A DNA stretch of 64,000 nt from Streptomyces chartreusis NRRL 3882 (GCF_900236475.1 NZ_LT963352.1:1736001-1800000), one strand, 5' to 3'; positions 42,652 through 51,262 are shown, numbered from the stretch's first letter. Translations and numbers: made by a program. Notes: generated by a model not told the origin, from the letters alone.

Positions 42652-44115
42652 TCACGCGGCGACCAGCTCGTCGCCGATCGCCACGACCTGTTCGACGAGG
42701 AAGTCGAAGTCGGAGCGCTCCGACCGGTGGTTGTTGTTGGCGACGCGGATGACGAACTTCCCGTCGATCACTGTATGGGACGGCATCGCCAGTCCCTCGA
42801 CCTGCAACCGGGTCAGCACGGCCCGGTTGACACGGTTCAGCTCGTCCGCTGTGGCGCCCGGCCACACATACCGGAAGCACACGATGTTGAGGTCGCTGCG
42901 GGAGACGACCTCCAGCCGGTCGGAGCTGTCGGCCAGTTTCGTCAGGTGGGCGATCTGGCCGATGTTGCCCGCGATCGACGCGGCGAAGGACTCGATGCCG
43001 TGCGTCTTGAGGGCGAACCACACCTTCAGCGCCCGGAACCGGCGGGACTGCTCGATGCCCCGGTCGGAGAAGGCGAGGGAGTAGGCGGCGGGCCCCTGGT
43101 CCGTGCTGCTGATGTAGTCGGCGCTGGAGCTGAAGGTGCTCTCCAGCGCGTCGGCCCGGCGGACCAGGACGCAGCTGACGTCGAAGGGCATGTAGAGCCA
43201 CTTGTGCAGGTCGAAGACGAGCGAGTCGGCCTCGCTCATCCCGGCCAGCAGGGTCCGGTGGGTGGGCAGCAGTTGCGCGAAGGCGCCGAACGCGCCGTCG
43301 ACGTGGAACCAGAGGTCCTCCTCCCGGGCGATGGCGAGCAGTTCGTCGAGGGGGTCGACGGCTCCGGTGTTGACCGTGCCGGCGTTGCCGACCAGGCACA
43401 GGGGGTGGAGCCCGGCGTCGCGGTCCGCGCGGACGGCCCGGCGCAGGGCGCCGGTGTCGATCCGGAAGTCGGCGTCGACCGGTATCTGCCGGAAGTACTG
43501 CCCGCCGATGCCGAGGAGTTCGACGGCCTTCTCCACCGAGTGGTGGGTCTGCGCGGAGCCGTAGACGGTGAACTGCCGGCCGTCGGCGAGGGCGCCCAGG
43601 CCGCGGATGTCGGCCGTGCCGCTCTTCGCCCGGCGGGCGGCGGCGAGCGCGATGATCTGGCCCATCGACGCGCCGCTGGTGAGGATGCCGGAGCCGTCGG
43701 CGGGCCAGTGCATGGCCTCCTTCAGCCACTCCAGCACCTGGTGCTCGACCATCATCGCCGCGTTCTCGCCCGAGCCGAGCGTGCAGTTGACGACGGAAGC
43801 GAGCAGGTCGGCGTAGGCGGCGACGGGCACGCCGGAGCCGTTGGCCCAGCCCCAGAAGCGCGGGTGGATGTTGCCGCGCGGGTAGGGCATGACCGTCGTA
43901 CGGAACTCCTCGTAGACGTCCTGCATGGGGGTGGCGGTCCGGGGCAGCGCGGTGCCGAGCCGGGCCTGGACGTCCGGGGGTACGGGCTGCCAGACGGGCC
44001 GGTCGCGGATGCCGGCGAGGTAGTCGGCCATGTCGTCGACGATGCGCCGGCCCAGGGCCTTGAACTCCTCCCAGTCCGGCGGGTCGAGGGGGGTGGTCTC
44101 TTCGTGCGGGGACAC
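42652..44115 (-). CDS. PLP-dependent group II amino acid decarboxylase
   Basis: A 487-residue fold-type I decarboxylase of the aromatic-L-amino-acid/glutamate decarboxylase superfamily. The PLP lysine is K305 in DLHKWLYMPF; HVDGAFG (Asp273) and QTHHSVEKA carry the cofactor Asp and stacking His. The N-terminal FRTTVMPYPRGNIHPRFWGWANG is typical. It may decarboxylate an aromatic or other amino acid, or carry out the oxidative deamination known in some members. The catalytic Tyr loop cannot be assigned with confidence. The start is GTG at 44115 with AGGAGG upstream, 34 bases after the FAD oxidase stop. Confidence 0.87.
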   Translation of the reverse strand: MSPHEETTPLDPPDWEEFKALGRRIVDDMADYLAGIRDRPVWQPVPPDVQARLGTALPRTATPMQDVYEEFRTTVMPYPRGNIHPRFWGWANGSGVPVAAYADLLASVVNCTLGSGENAAMMVEHQVLEWLKEAMHWPADGSGILTSGASMGQIIALAAARRAKSGTADIRGLGALADGRQFTVYGSAQTHHSVEKAVELLGIGGQYFRQIPVDADFRIDTGALRRAVRADRDAGLHPLCLVGNAGTVNTGAVDPLDELLAIAREEDLWFHVDGAFGAFAQLLPTHRTLLAGMSEADSLVFDLHKWLYMPFDVSCVLVRRADALESTFSSSADYISSTDQGPAAYSLAFSDRGIEQSRRFRALKVWFALKTHGIESFAASIAGNIGQIAHLTKLADSSDRLEVVSRSDLNIVCFRYVWPGATADELNRVNRAVLTRLQVEGLAMPSHTVIDGKFVIRVANNNHRSERSDFDFLVEQVVAIGDELVAA

Positions 44116-44149
44116 CGTGCCTTGCCTCCTGGCGGTCTTGCGGCGGTGG

Positions 44150-45949
44150 TCAGATGCGGGACGCTGCGGGTGCCCTGGGGGCGGTGGTGGCGGATGCCGC
44201 GTCCGTCATGAAGGCGGTGAAGCGTTCCGGGTGGTAGAGGGCGTGCATCGGGTGCGGCTGGTCGCCGAGGGAGGCGAGGACGGCCCGGGCGACGGCGGGT
44301 GCCTGTGCGAAACCGCCGGTGTTGTGGCCGCCGTTGATGACGAAGAGGCCGCCGTGCGCGGTGGTCTCCGCGTGGTAGATGCCGAGTGACGTGGCGGTCC
44401 AGGGCCGGACGCAGTACTTGAAGTCGTAGTTGTCGGCCGGCCGTGAGGACGCCGAGCGGTGGGCCTGGTCGGGGAAGAGCCGTTCGATGGTGTCGATGAT
44501 GCCGAGCCGGATGGCGTCCAGCTGGGCCTCGTCGGCGTCGGTGCCGACGCCGGTGTAGCCGTACCCGGATCCGACGATCAGGGTCGGCCGGCCGTCGCCG
44601 TCGCGGGCGACCGTCACGTTGGCGTCCTCGGTGACATGGCCCTTGCGGCCGACCTTCAGCGAGTGCGGCAGCCGTGCGTGCTCGTTGCTGATCCGCATCC
44701 AGCCGCCCAGGACGCCCTGGATCCGGCCCTCGCAGGGCGAGCCCATGAGCAGGGCCTGGCCGTCGACTCCGGGCGAGGCGACGACGTGCGCGTCCGCGGG
44801 TACGGGCACCGGGCAGTCGAACCCGGTCACGGTGCCTGTGCCGTCGCGCCTGACCCATCGCACCGGGGTGTCCCAGTGGAACACCACGCCGCGTTCCTGG
44901 AGGAACGTGACGAGCCGCTGTGTGAACCGGTGCACTCCGACGGTGAAGCCGGGCACGAGGAACCCCCCGGCCAGGGCGCCGGTCTCGAAGGCGCCGGCCA
45001 GTCCCGGGAACTCCTCGCTCAGTTGCCCGGGCGTGAGCTCGCGGGCGAGGGCGCCGAGGGCGCAGTGCCGGGCGAGGGCGGCCCGGTGGTGGTCCGGATC
45101 GGCGTACAGCCGCAGGACACCGTCGGTGAGGACGACGTCCTCGAAGAGGTTGGGGTGCTCCTGGCGCAGGGCGGTCCACTCGTGGAACGCCTCGGCGGTG
45201 AAGGCGAAGATGTCCTGGTTGTAGGCGCGGGCCAGCCAGGACGGCACGCGTTCGAACTCGTCGATCCAGGCGCGCTCCGAGGGGGACAGCGGCCGGTCGC
45301 CGGCCGCGAGCCAGCCTCCCTGGTCGACGGGCAGCCGGAAGTGCGCCGGCGGACGGCCGTGGAAGTCCTGATTGTTGTAGCCGTCCATCTCGGTGAACGT
45401 GAACATGCGGGCGTCGTCGCCGGCGTGGGTGCAGCCGTACCGGCGCCAGTGCTCGCCGCCGGGGGCCGGGGACCGGTCGAGGACGGTGACCCGGTAGCCG
45501 TCCCGCCACAGGTACAGGGCCGTCACCAGGTTCACGACGCCGGCGCCGATCAGCACGGTCTCCCGGCTGCCCGAGGCGGGTAATGCGGGGTGTGCGGGGG
45601 CGTGCTGGAGGGTGAAGCGCCGTTCGAAACCGCTCAGGGCCGTCGCGATCGAGGCGAGGCCGCCGTCGGGGTGGTTGAACTCGACGAGGTCCCGGGGGGC
45701 GGAGCGGCTGGGAGTGCCGGTGACGTACGAGAGGTAGGTGGTCCCGGGCACGCTCTGGCACCAGTGCCGCAGAAAGGCTTCCGGTGGCCGCCTGGACATG
45801 ATCAGACCGCGTGCGCCGTGGGCGGTCACCTCGCGCAGCAGCTCGTCGGCGGGCGCGGTGTCCAGATCGGGGAGGTGGACGATGTCTCCGCCGCGCAGGA
45901 AGTCGGAGTACGCCAGCTCGGAACTCGGGGTGGTGATGATCGTCTTCAA
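44150..45949 (-). CDS. FAD-dependent oxidoreductase (DAO-like) with an N-terminal extension
   Basis: A 599-residue flavoprotein. The first ~125 residues form an extra domain of unknown type. The FAD motif TVLIGAGVVNLVTALYLWRDGYRVTVLDRS follows at about 130-160, and the C-terminus closes with LFVINGGHNTGGFAQAPAVARAVL, as in DAO-type enzymes. It should oxidise an amine or amino acid. I propose a TTG start at 45949, where the sequence LKTIITTPSSELAYSDF begins just after a purine-rich stretch; an internal ATG (residue 51) would cut the extension. Residue 123 is a TTA codon (45581-45583), the second in the island. Confidence 0.75.
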   Translation of the reverse strand: MKTIITTPSSELAYSDFLRGGDIVHLPDLDTAPADELLREVTAHGARGLIMSRRPPEAFLRHWCQSVPGTTYLSYVTGTPSRSAPRDLVEFNHPDGGLASIATALSGFERRFTLQHAPAHPALPASGSRETVLIGAGVVNLVTALYLWRDGYRVTVLDRSPAPGGEHWRRYGCTHAGDDARMFTFTEMDGYNNQDFHGRPPAHFRLPVDQGGWLAAGDRPLSPSERAWIDEFERVPSWLARAYNQDIFAFTAEAFHEWTALRQEHPNLFEDVVLTDGVLRLYADPDHHRAALARHCALGALARELTPGQLSEEFPGLAGAFETGALAGGFLVPGFTVGVHRFTQRLVTFLQERGVVFHWDTPVRWVRRDGTGTVTGFDCPVPVPADAHVVASPGVDGQALLMGSPCEGRIQGVLGGWMRISNEHARLPHSLKVGRKGHVTEDANVTVARDGDGRPTLIVGSGYGYTGVGTDADEAQLDAIRLGIIDTIERLFPDQAHRSASSRPADNYDFKYCVRPWTATSLGIYHAETTAHGGLFVINGGHNTGGFAQAPAVARAVLASLGDQPHPMHALYHPERFTAFMTDAASATTAPRAPAASRI

Positions 45950-45993
45950 CGTTCCGCTTTCCGTAAGAGGTGCGTGAATTCCACCGTTGTTGT

Positions 45994-46680
45994 TCAGGAC
46001 TGCTCGTCGGTGAAGGGCAGCGAATGTCGTTGCAGGGAAAGGCTCGGGTTCGACCGGTCGTCGGCGCCGAGACGGACGCCGACCCAGCCTTCGAGGAAGG
46101 CTTTTTCCAGTTCTCCGGTGGCGGAGAGGCCGATGGACCGCTCCTCTTGCCCGTTCCGCGCCGGAGGCCAGGGGGCCGGGGTGGGGCGATAGAAGAGGAA
46201 GCGGAGTTTTCCGCCGAATTTGGTCACGAGCCGGACCGGGCGGAAGCCCGCGCGCATCAGCGATCCGACGCCGTGCGGATTCATCGGCGAGCTGGTCGAG
46301 TAGAGATGTCGGATGTCGAGGGCGGCGACGTCGGCGAGGGCCCTGGTATTCATCAGCCGGGCAAGTCCGTGGCCCCGCCATTCGGGCAGCACCGCGATGG
46401 TGTCCCAGTGTGCGACCCGGGCGTACTCGGAGGGCGGCAGCGGGGTGTCCTTGGCCAGGTTGAAATCCCGGTCGCGCGGAAAGTAGACCATCCGGTAGGC
46501 GACCGTGTCGGAGCCGTGCGACACGCCGTAGCAGAGCCCGCCGTCGGCGAGGCAGTAGGAGATGAACTCGGGCGTGCTGGTCTGGAAGACGTCCGGTTCG
46601 GGGAGCGAGGACTTGATGCGCTCCTGGAGGTCCAGGAGCGCATCGAGGTCCGCGGGGTCGAGGCGTCGGACCTCGAACAT
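45994..46680 (-). CDS. GNAT-family N-acetyltransferase
   Basis: A 228-residue GNAT protein. The acetyl-CoA loop is in DTIAVLPEWRGHGLARLMNTRAL (RGHGLA), preceded by the usual beta strand and followed by YSTSSPMNPHGVGSLMRAGFRPV. The C-terminal ~60 residues extend beyond a minimal GNAT. It may acetylate the product for self-protection or transfer another acyl group. Its ATG overlaps the TGA of the gamma-glutamyl hydrolase gene by one base (TGATG), so the two are coupled. It belongs to the five-gene operon that ends with EamA. Confidence 0.83.
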   Translation of the reverse strand: MFEVRRLDPADLDALLDLQERIKSSLPEPDVFQTSTPEFISYCLADGGLCYGVSHGSDTVAYRMVYFPRDRDFNLAKDTPLPPSEYARVAHWDTIAVLPEWRGHGLARLMNTRALADVAALDIRHLYSTSSPMNPHGVGSLMRAGFRPVRLVTKFGGKLRFLFYRPTPAPWPPARNGQEERSIGLSATGELEKAFLEGWVGVRLGADDRSNPSLSLQRHSLPFTDEQS

Positions 46681-47396
46681 CAGCGCTCGCCTCCCGCCGC
46701 CGCCACGAATGCCGAGATCAGCGGGTCGGCGAGGTCGCCGGTGTCCTCCACGGGCAGCTCCGGGTGCCACATGACGCCCACCGCCCAGGCGTCGCCGGGG
46801 TGCTCGATCGCCTCGGTCAGCCGGTCGTCGGAGCGGGCCGTGACGCGCCAGGGGTGGCCGTCCGGCGCCAGGGGGCCCAGGCCTTGGTGGTGGTAGGAGG
46901 TGACGGTCACGGCGGGCTTGCCGTACGCCGCCGCGACGGCGCTGCCCTCGGTGAGGGTCACGCGGTGCCGCGAGGTCTCCGTCAGCGAAATCCGGTGGGC
47001 GACGCTGCCGCCGTTGACATCCGGAATGTGGGAAATGAGCGGATGGCCCGTGGCGGTGTAGAGGACTTGGCAGCCGCGGCAGATACCGAGCACCGGCAGC
47101 CCGGCTTCGAGTGCCGCTTCGGCGAGCCGGATTTCGAAGACGTCGCGGCCGGGTTGGTACTGATAGTCCGGCTGCCTCTCGGTGCCCGAGCAATGTGCGG
47201 GGTCGATGTCCTCACCGCCGGTGAGCATGAGGCCGTCGAGGTGCGGGAGATATGAATCGGCGAGCTTGTCGTCGACACAGGGAATGACGAGTGGAATACC
47301 TCCCGCCCGGACGACGTGATTGACATATCCGGCATGCAGACAATGGCTGTCTATTGCCGAGCGAAAGCGCGCGGTGATACCGATCCGCGGTTTCAT
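46680..47396 (-). CDS. Class I glutamine amidotransferase, gamma-glutamyl hydrolase type (PuuD-like)
   Basis: A 238-residue peptidase C26/GATase1-family hydrolase. The nucleophile elbow is GICRGCQ, and the His-Glu pair is in GVMWHPEL. The N-terminus RIGITARFRSAIDSHCLHAGYVNHVVRAGGIPLVIP is typical of PuuD-type gamma-glutamyl-GABA hydrolases, which remove a gamma-glutamyl group from an amine. It suggests a gamma-glutamylated intermediate, but no matching glutamyl ligase (PuuA/GMAS type) is in the island. It is the first gene of the right-hand operon, so its promoter lies in the 394-base gap before hyi. Confidence 0.88.
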   Translation of the reverse strand: MKPRIGITARFRSAIDSHCLHAGYVNHVVRAGGIPLVIPCVDDKLADSYLPHLDGLMLTGGEDIDPAHCSGTERQPDYQYQPGRDVFEIRLAEAALEAGLPVLGICRGCQVLYTATGHPLISHIPDVNGGSVAHRISLTETSRHRVTLTEGSAVAAAYGKPAVTVTSYHHQGLGPLAPDGHPWRVTARSDDRLTEAIEHPGDAWAVGVMWHPELPVEDTGDLADPLISAFVAAAGGER

Positions 47397-47624
47397 GACC
47401 TACCCCCGTTGATGACGCGGATTGCAAAGCGCAGACACGCTAACTGATGCCGTTCCGGCCTGCAAGATCGAAGATCCGCGACCCGGGCCTTCCGCCATGT
47501 GTGAAGAAGGGCGTTTTTCGGTCAGCGGGATAGGCCTGACTCCCGGAAACCGCACCCCCGTACTGGCTCGAATTCGACGGTGACAACCGGACACGGCTTT
47601 TCCGTCCGACCCTTCCGACGAGCC

Positions 47625-47676
47625 GCGGGTGGGTGGGGTGTGTCCCGCCGCGGCGGGACACACCCCACCCACCCGC
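47625..47676. repeat. Perfect 52-base palindrome between the island and hyi
   Basis: Two exact 25-base arms (47625-47649 and 47652-47676) around GC. The left arm reads GCGGGTGGGTGGGGTGTG then TCCCGCC. It lies in the 394-base gap (47397-47790) between the divergent starts of the gamma-glutamyl hydrolase and hyi, so it follows neither gene's stop. Apart from this palindrome and the operator-like site at 47740 the gap contains nothing I can name. Confidence 0.95.
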
Positions 47677-47739
47677 CTCGCGAGACCCGCTCCCCGCGCC
47701 CTTGACAAGCCACGACGCCCAGCGGCAGTCTTCCGGTAA

Positions 47740-47757
47740 GCAGAAAGCAACTTCCAC
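47740..47757. promoter_or_regulatory. Operator candidate before hyi (glyoxylate-branch motif)
   Basis: GCAGAAAGCAACTTCCAC, an imperfect palindrome of the form GCRGAAA-N4-YTTCYRC, 34 bases before the hyi start. Related 18-mers lie before the catalase (49696) and gcl (54453). IclR-type AllR repressors are known to control this branch; assignment here is inference. Confidence 0.6.
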
Positions 47758-47790
47758 AATGCGAAACACAGCGGAAGGGAGCGCGGCCCG

Positions 47791-48612
47791 ATGGGATTCG
47801 CAGACCAGCGCTTCAACGTCAACCTGTCGATCCTCTTCACGGAACTCCCGCTCCTGGAGCGTCCCGCGGCCGCCGCCGCGGCCGGCTTCACAGCGGTCGA
47901 GCTGTGGTGGCCCTGGGTCGACTCACCCACCCCTGATCAGTCGGAGCTCGACGCGCTGAGGAAGGCCGTCGAGGACGCGGGCGTCCAGCTCACGGGCCTC
48001 AACTTCTACGCCGGCCGGCTGCCCGGCCCCGACCGTGGCGCCCTGTCGATCCCCGGCGAGGAGTCGGAGAGGTTCCGCGCCAACATCGACGTGGCGGCCG
48101 GCTTCGCCGCCTCCCTCGGCTGCACGGCGCTCAACGCGCTGTACGGCAACCGCGTCCAGGGCGTGGACCCGGCCGAGCAGGACGCGCTCGCGCTGGAGAA
48201 CCTGGTGCTCGCGGCCCGGGCCGCCGACCGCATCGGCGCGATCCTGCTGATCGAGGCGCTCAACCAGCCCGAGTCGCCGGCATATCCGCTGGTGTCGGCA
48301 CCGGCCGCCGTCGGCGTCGTCGACAAGGTCAACGACACGACGGGGCTGGGCAACGCCCGCTTCCTCATGGACCTCTACCACCTGTCCATGAACGGCGAGG
48401 ACCTGCCGCAGGCGATCGAGCGGTACGCCGCGCGGACCGGCCACGTCCAGATCGCCGACAACCCCGGCCGCGGCGCCCCCGGGACGGGCTCGCTGCCCCT
48501 CGAAGACCTCCTCGACCAGCTGAACAAGGCGGGTTACGACGGCTGGGTCGGCCTCGAGTACAAGCCGGGCGACCGCCCGAGCGCCGAGGCCTTCGACTGG
48601 CTGCCCCGCTGA
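47791..48612 (+). CDS. hyi: Hydroxypyruvate isomerase
   Basis: A 273-residue TIM-barrel isomerase of the Hyi/xylose isomerase-like family. It has RFNVNLSILFTELPLLERPAAAAAAGF at the start, LIEALNQPESPAYPLVS, FLMDLYHLSMNGED and VQIADNPGRGAPGTGSL, with the metal-binding Glu/Asp/His residues. It interconverts hydroxypyruvate and tartronate semialdehyde. The ATG follows GGAAGGGAG. It is 25 bases before glxR, so both form the glyoxylate-utilisation operon downstream of allantoin breakdown. Confidence 0.93.
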   Translation: MGFADQRFNVNLSILFTELPLLERPAAAAAAGFTAVELWWPWVDSPTPDQSELDALRKAVEDAGVQLTGLNFYAGRLPGPDRGALSIPGEESERFRANIDVAAGFAASLGCTALNALYGNRVQGVDPAEQDALALENLVLAARAADRIGAILLIEALNQPESPAYPLVSAPAAVGVVDKVNDTTGLGNARFLMDLYHLSMNGEDLPQAIERYAARTGHVQIADNPGRGAPGTGSLPLEDLLDQLNKAGYDGWVGLEYKPGDRPSAEAFDWLPR

Positions 48613-48637
48613 CCCCCGCACCGAAAGGCACCCCATC

Positions 48638-49531
48638 ATGAGCAACGCACTTCCCAAGGTCGCCTGGATCGGTCTCGGCATCATGGGCTCCCCCATGTCC
48701 GAGAACCTGATCAAGGCGGGCTACCAGGTCACCGGCTACACCCTCGAGCAGGACAAGCTCGACCGGCTCGCCGCGGTCGGCGGCACGGCCGCGGCCTCCA
48801 TCGCCGAGGCCGTACGGGACGCCGACGTCGTCATCACGATGGTGCCGGCCTCCCCGCAGGTCGAGGCCATCGCCTACGGTCCGGACGGCATCCTGGAGAA
48901 CGCGAGGTCCGGCGCCCTGCTGATCGACATGTCCTCGATCACCCCGCAGACCTCGGTCGACCTGGCGAAGGCGGCGAAGGACAAGGGGATCCGCGTCCTG
49001 GACGCCCCCGTGTCCGGCGGTGAGGCCGGTGCGATCGAGGCCGTGCTGTCCATCATGGTCGGCGGCGAGCAGGCCGACTTCGACCAGGCCAAGCCGGTCT
49101 TCGAGGCGCTCGGCAAGACCATCGTGCTGTGCGGCCCGCACGGCTCGGGCCAGACCGTGAAGGCCGCGAACCAGCTGATCGTCGCCGTGAACATCCAGGC
49201 GTGCGCCGAGGCCGTGGTCTTCCTGGAGAAGTCGGGCGTGGACCTGAAGGCGGCCCTGGACGTCCTGGGCGGCGGCCTGGCCGGCTCGACCGTGCTGGCC
49301 CGCAAGAAGGACAACTTCCTGGGCCGGGACTTCAAGCCGGGCTTCCGGATCGACCTGCACCACAAGGACATGGGCATCGTCACCGACGCCGCCCGCAACG
49401 TCGGCGCGGCCCTGCCCGTCGGCGCCGTGGTCGCCCAGCTGGTCGCGTCCCTGCGCGCGCAGGGCGACGGCGGCCTGGACCACTCGGCGCTGCTGCGGGC
49501 CGTGGAGCGGCTCTCCGGCACCCGGATCTGA
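48638..49531 (+). CDS. glxR: 2-hydroxy-3-oxopropionate (tartronate semialdehyde) reductase
   Basis: A 297-residue beta-hydroxyacid dehydrogenase. The NAD(P) motif is VAWIGLGIMGSPMSENLIKAGY; DAPVSGGEAGAIEAVLSIMVGG is the substrate loop, and the catalytic Lys lies in SGQTVKAANQLIV. It reduces tartronate semialdehyde to glycerate. It follows hyi by 25 bases. The 206 bases after its stop hold two operator-like elements in front of the catalase. Confidence 0.94.
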   Translation: MSNALPKVAWIGLGIMGSPMSENLIKAGYQVTGYTLEQDKLDRLAAVGGTAAASIAEAVRDADVVITMVPASPQVEAIAYGPDGILENARSGALLIDMSSITPQTSVDLAKAAKDKGIRVLDAPVSGGEAGAIEAVLSIMVGGEQADFDQAKPVFEALGKTIVLCGPHGSGQTVKAANQLIVAVNIQACAEAVVFLEKSGVDLKAALDVLGGGLAGSTVLARKKDNFLGRDFKPGFRIDLHHKDMGIVTDAARNVGAALPVGAVVAQLVASLRAQGDGGLDHSALLRAVERLSGTRI

Positions 49532-49646
49532 CCCTTTCGGCCCTCGCGCCCCGGGGGGTCCCTCAGTCCCCGGGCGGCGTCGCCCCTGACACCTGTCCTG
49601 TCGCGCCCAAAGGGGCGGCGCCGCCCGGACCAGCCATGCCCATCGC

Positions 49647-49664
49647 TTCAACAAACTGTTGACG
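49647..49664. promoter_or_regulatory. Operator candidate before the catalase (exact copy of the urate-operon site)
   Basis: TTCAACAAACTGTTGACG, the exact reverse complement of the 18-mer at 21712-21729 upstream of uraD. Its 15-base palindromic core is 49648-49662. It lies 74-91 bases before the catalase start, almost the same distance as at uraD (75-92). Confidence 0.65.
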
Positions 49665-49695
49665 CTCCGATCGCCCCGACCCTAGGCTCCACAAA

Positions 49696-49713
49696 GCGGA
49701 AACATTTTTCCGC
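49696..49713. promoter_or_regulatory. Operator candidate before the catalase (glyoxylate-branch motif)
   Basis: GCGGAAACATTTTTCCGC: a perfect palindrome with seven-base arms and a four-base centre, 24 bases before the catalase start. It is the most symmetrical of the three related sites before hyi, the catalase and gcl. Confidence 0.7.
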
Positions 49714-49737
49714 TGCCCTCTCGTACGGAAGGTCACG

Positions 49738-51195
49738 ATGTCGCAGCGCGTGCTCACCACCGAGTCCGGCGCCCCCGTCGCCGACAACCAGAACTCCGCC
49801 ACCGCCGGCGTCGGCGGCCCGCTTCTGCTCCAGGACCAGCATCTGCTGGAGAAGCTGGCGCGCTTCAACCACGAGCGCATCCCGGAGCGCGTGGTGCACG
49901 CCCGGGGCTCCGGCGCCTACGGCCACTTCGAGGTGACCGACGACGTCACCGGCTTCACCCACGCCGACTTCCTGAGCGAGACCGGGAAGCGGACCGAGGT
50001 GTTCCTGCGCTTCTCGACGGTGGCCGACAGCCTCGGCGGCGCGGACGCGGTCCGTGACCCGCGCGGCTTCGCGGTCAAGTTCTACACGGCGGAGGGCAAT
50101 TACGACCTCGTCGGCAACAACACCCCGGTGTTCTTCATCAAGGACCCGATCAAGTTCCCGGACTTCATCCACTCGCAGAAGCGCGACCCCTTCACGGGAC
50201 GTCAGGAGCCGGACAACGTCTGGGACTTCTGGGCGCACTCCCCCGAGGCCACGCACCAGGTGACCTGGCTGATGGGCGACCGCGGCATCCCGGCCTCGTA
50301 CCGGCACATGAACGGCTACGGCTCGCACACCTACCAGTGGACGAACAGCCGGGGCGAGGCCTTCTTCGTCAAGTACCACTTCAAGACCAACCAGGGCATC
50401 CGCTGCCTGAGCAGCGAGCAGGCCGCCGAGCTCGCGGGCAAGGACCCGAACTCCCACCAGACGGACCTGCTCCAGGCCATCGAGCGTGGTGTGCACCCGT
50501 CCTGGACCCTCTACGTCCAGATCATGCCGGCGGCCGAGGCGGACGGTTACCGCTTCAACCCGTTCGACCTGACCAAGGTCTGGCCGCACCAGGACTACCC
50601 GCTCCGGCGTGTGGGCCGGCTGGTGCTGGACCGCAACCCGGACAACGTCTTCGCCGAGGTCGAGCAGGCCGCGTTCTCCCCGAACAACTTCGTGCCGGGC
50701 ATCGGGCCCTCGCCCGACAAGATGCTCCAGGGCCGCCTGTTCGCCTACGCTGACGCCCACCGCTACCGCCTGGGCGTCAACCACACGCAGCTGGCCGTCA
50801 ACGCGCCCCGGGCCACGACCGCCCAGAACTACGGCCGGGACGGCTTCATGGCCTCCAACGCCCAGGGCCGGTACGCGAAGAACTACGAGCCCAACTCCTA
50901 CGACGGCCCGGTGGAGACCGGCCGCCCGCTGTCGGCGCCGCTGGCGGTGACCGGCCACACGGGCACCCACGAGGCACCCCTCCACACCAAGGACGACGAC
51001 TTCTTCCAGGCGGGCGAGCTGTACCGGCTGATGTCCGCCGAGGAGAAGTCCCGCCTGGTCGCGAACATCGCCGGCGGCCTCTCGCAGGTCTCCCGCGACG
51101 ACGTGATCGAGAAGAACCTCGCGCACTTCCACGCCGCCGATCCCGAGTACGGGCGGCGCGTGGAGGAGGCGGTCCGCGCCCTGCGCGAGGACTGA
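49738..51195 (+). CDS. Catalase (small-subunit heme catalase)
   Basis: A 485-residue monofunctional heme catalase. The catalytic His is in [13 protein letters not shown], the distal Asn in [16 protein letters not shown], and the heme-ligand Tyr in [15 protein letters not shown]. It destroys H2O2. Its place and shared promoter elements suggest it serves peroxide from urate oxidase rather than general stress. It ends before a strong terminator hairpin. Confidence 0.96.
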   Translation: MSQRVLTTESGAPVADNQNSATAGVGGPLLLQDQHLLEKLARFNHERIPERVVHARGSGAYGHFEVTDDVTGFTHADFLSETGKRTEVFLRFSTVADSLGGADAVRDPRGFAVKFYTAEGNYDLVGNNTPVFFIKDPIKFPDFIHSQKRDPFTGRQEPDNVWDFWAHSPEATHQVTWLMGDRGIPASYRHMNGYGSHTYQWTNSRGEAFFVKYHFKTNQGIRCLSSEQAAELAGKDPNSHQTDLLQAIERGVHPSWTLYVQIMPAAEADGYRFNPFDLTKVWPHQDYPLRRVGRLVLDRNPDNVFAEVEQAAFSPNNFVPGIGPSPDKMLQGRLFAYADAHRYRLGVNHTQLAVNAPRATTAQNYGRDGFMASNAQGRYAKNYEPNSYDGPVETGRPLSAPLAVTGHTGTHEAPLHTKDDDFFQAGELYRLMSAEEKSRLVANIAGGLSQVSRDDVIEKNLAHFHAADPEYGRRVEEAVRALRED

Positions 51196-51206
51196 GCTCC
51201 CTGACC

Positions 51207-51262
51207 GCGTCCGACCGCCCGGGGCGACCCGGATGAGGGGTGGTCGCCCCGGGAACGGACGC
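51207..51262. terminator. Catalase terminator hairpin
   Basis: Perfect 12-base arms CCCGGGGCGACC (51218-51229) and GGTCGCCCCGGG (51242-51253), extended by GCGTCCG (51207-51213) pairing with CGGACGC (51256-51262). It starts 12 bases after the catalase stop. The rest of the 311-base gap up to 51506 contains no supported gene. Confidence 0.75.

Noticed and set aside
22398..47790. Direct repeats or integrase marking a mobile island
   Set aside because: No integrase, transposase or convincing flanking direct repeat was seen; insertion is inferred from gene content only.
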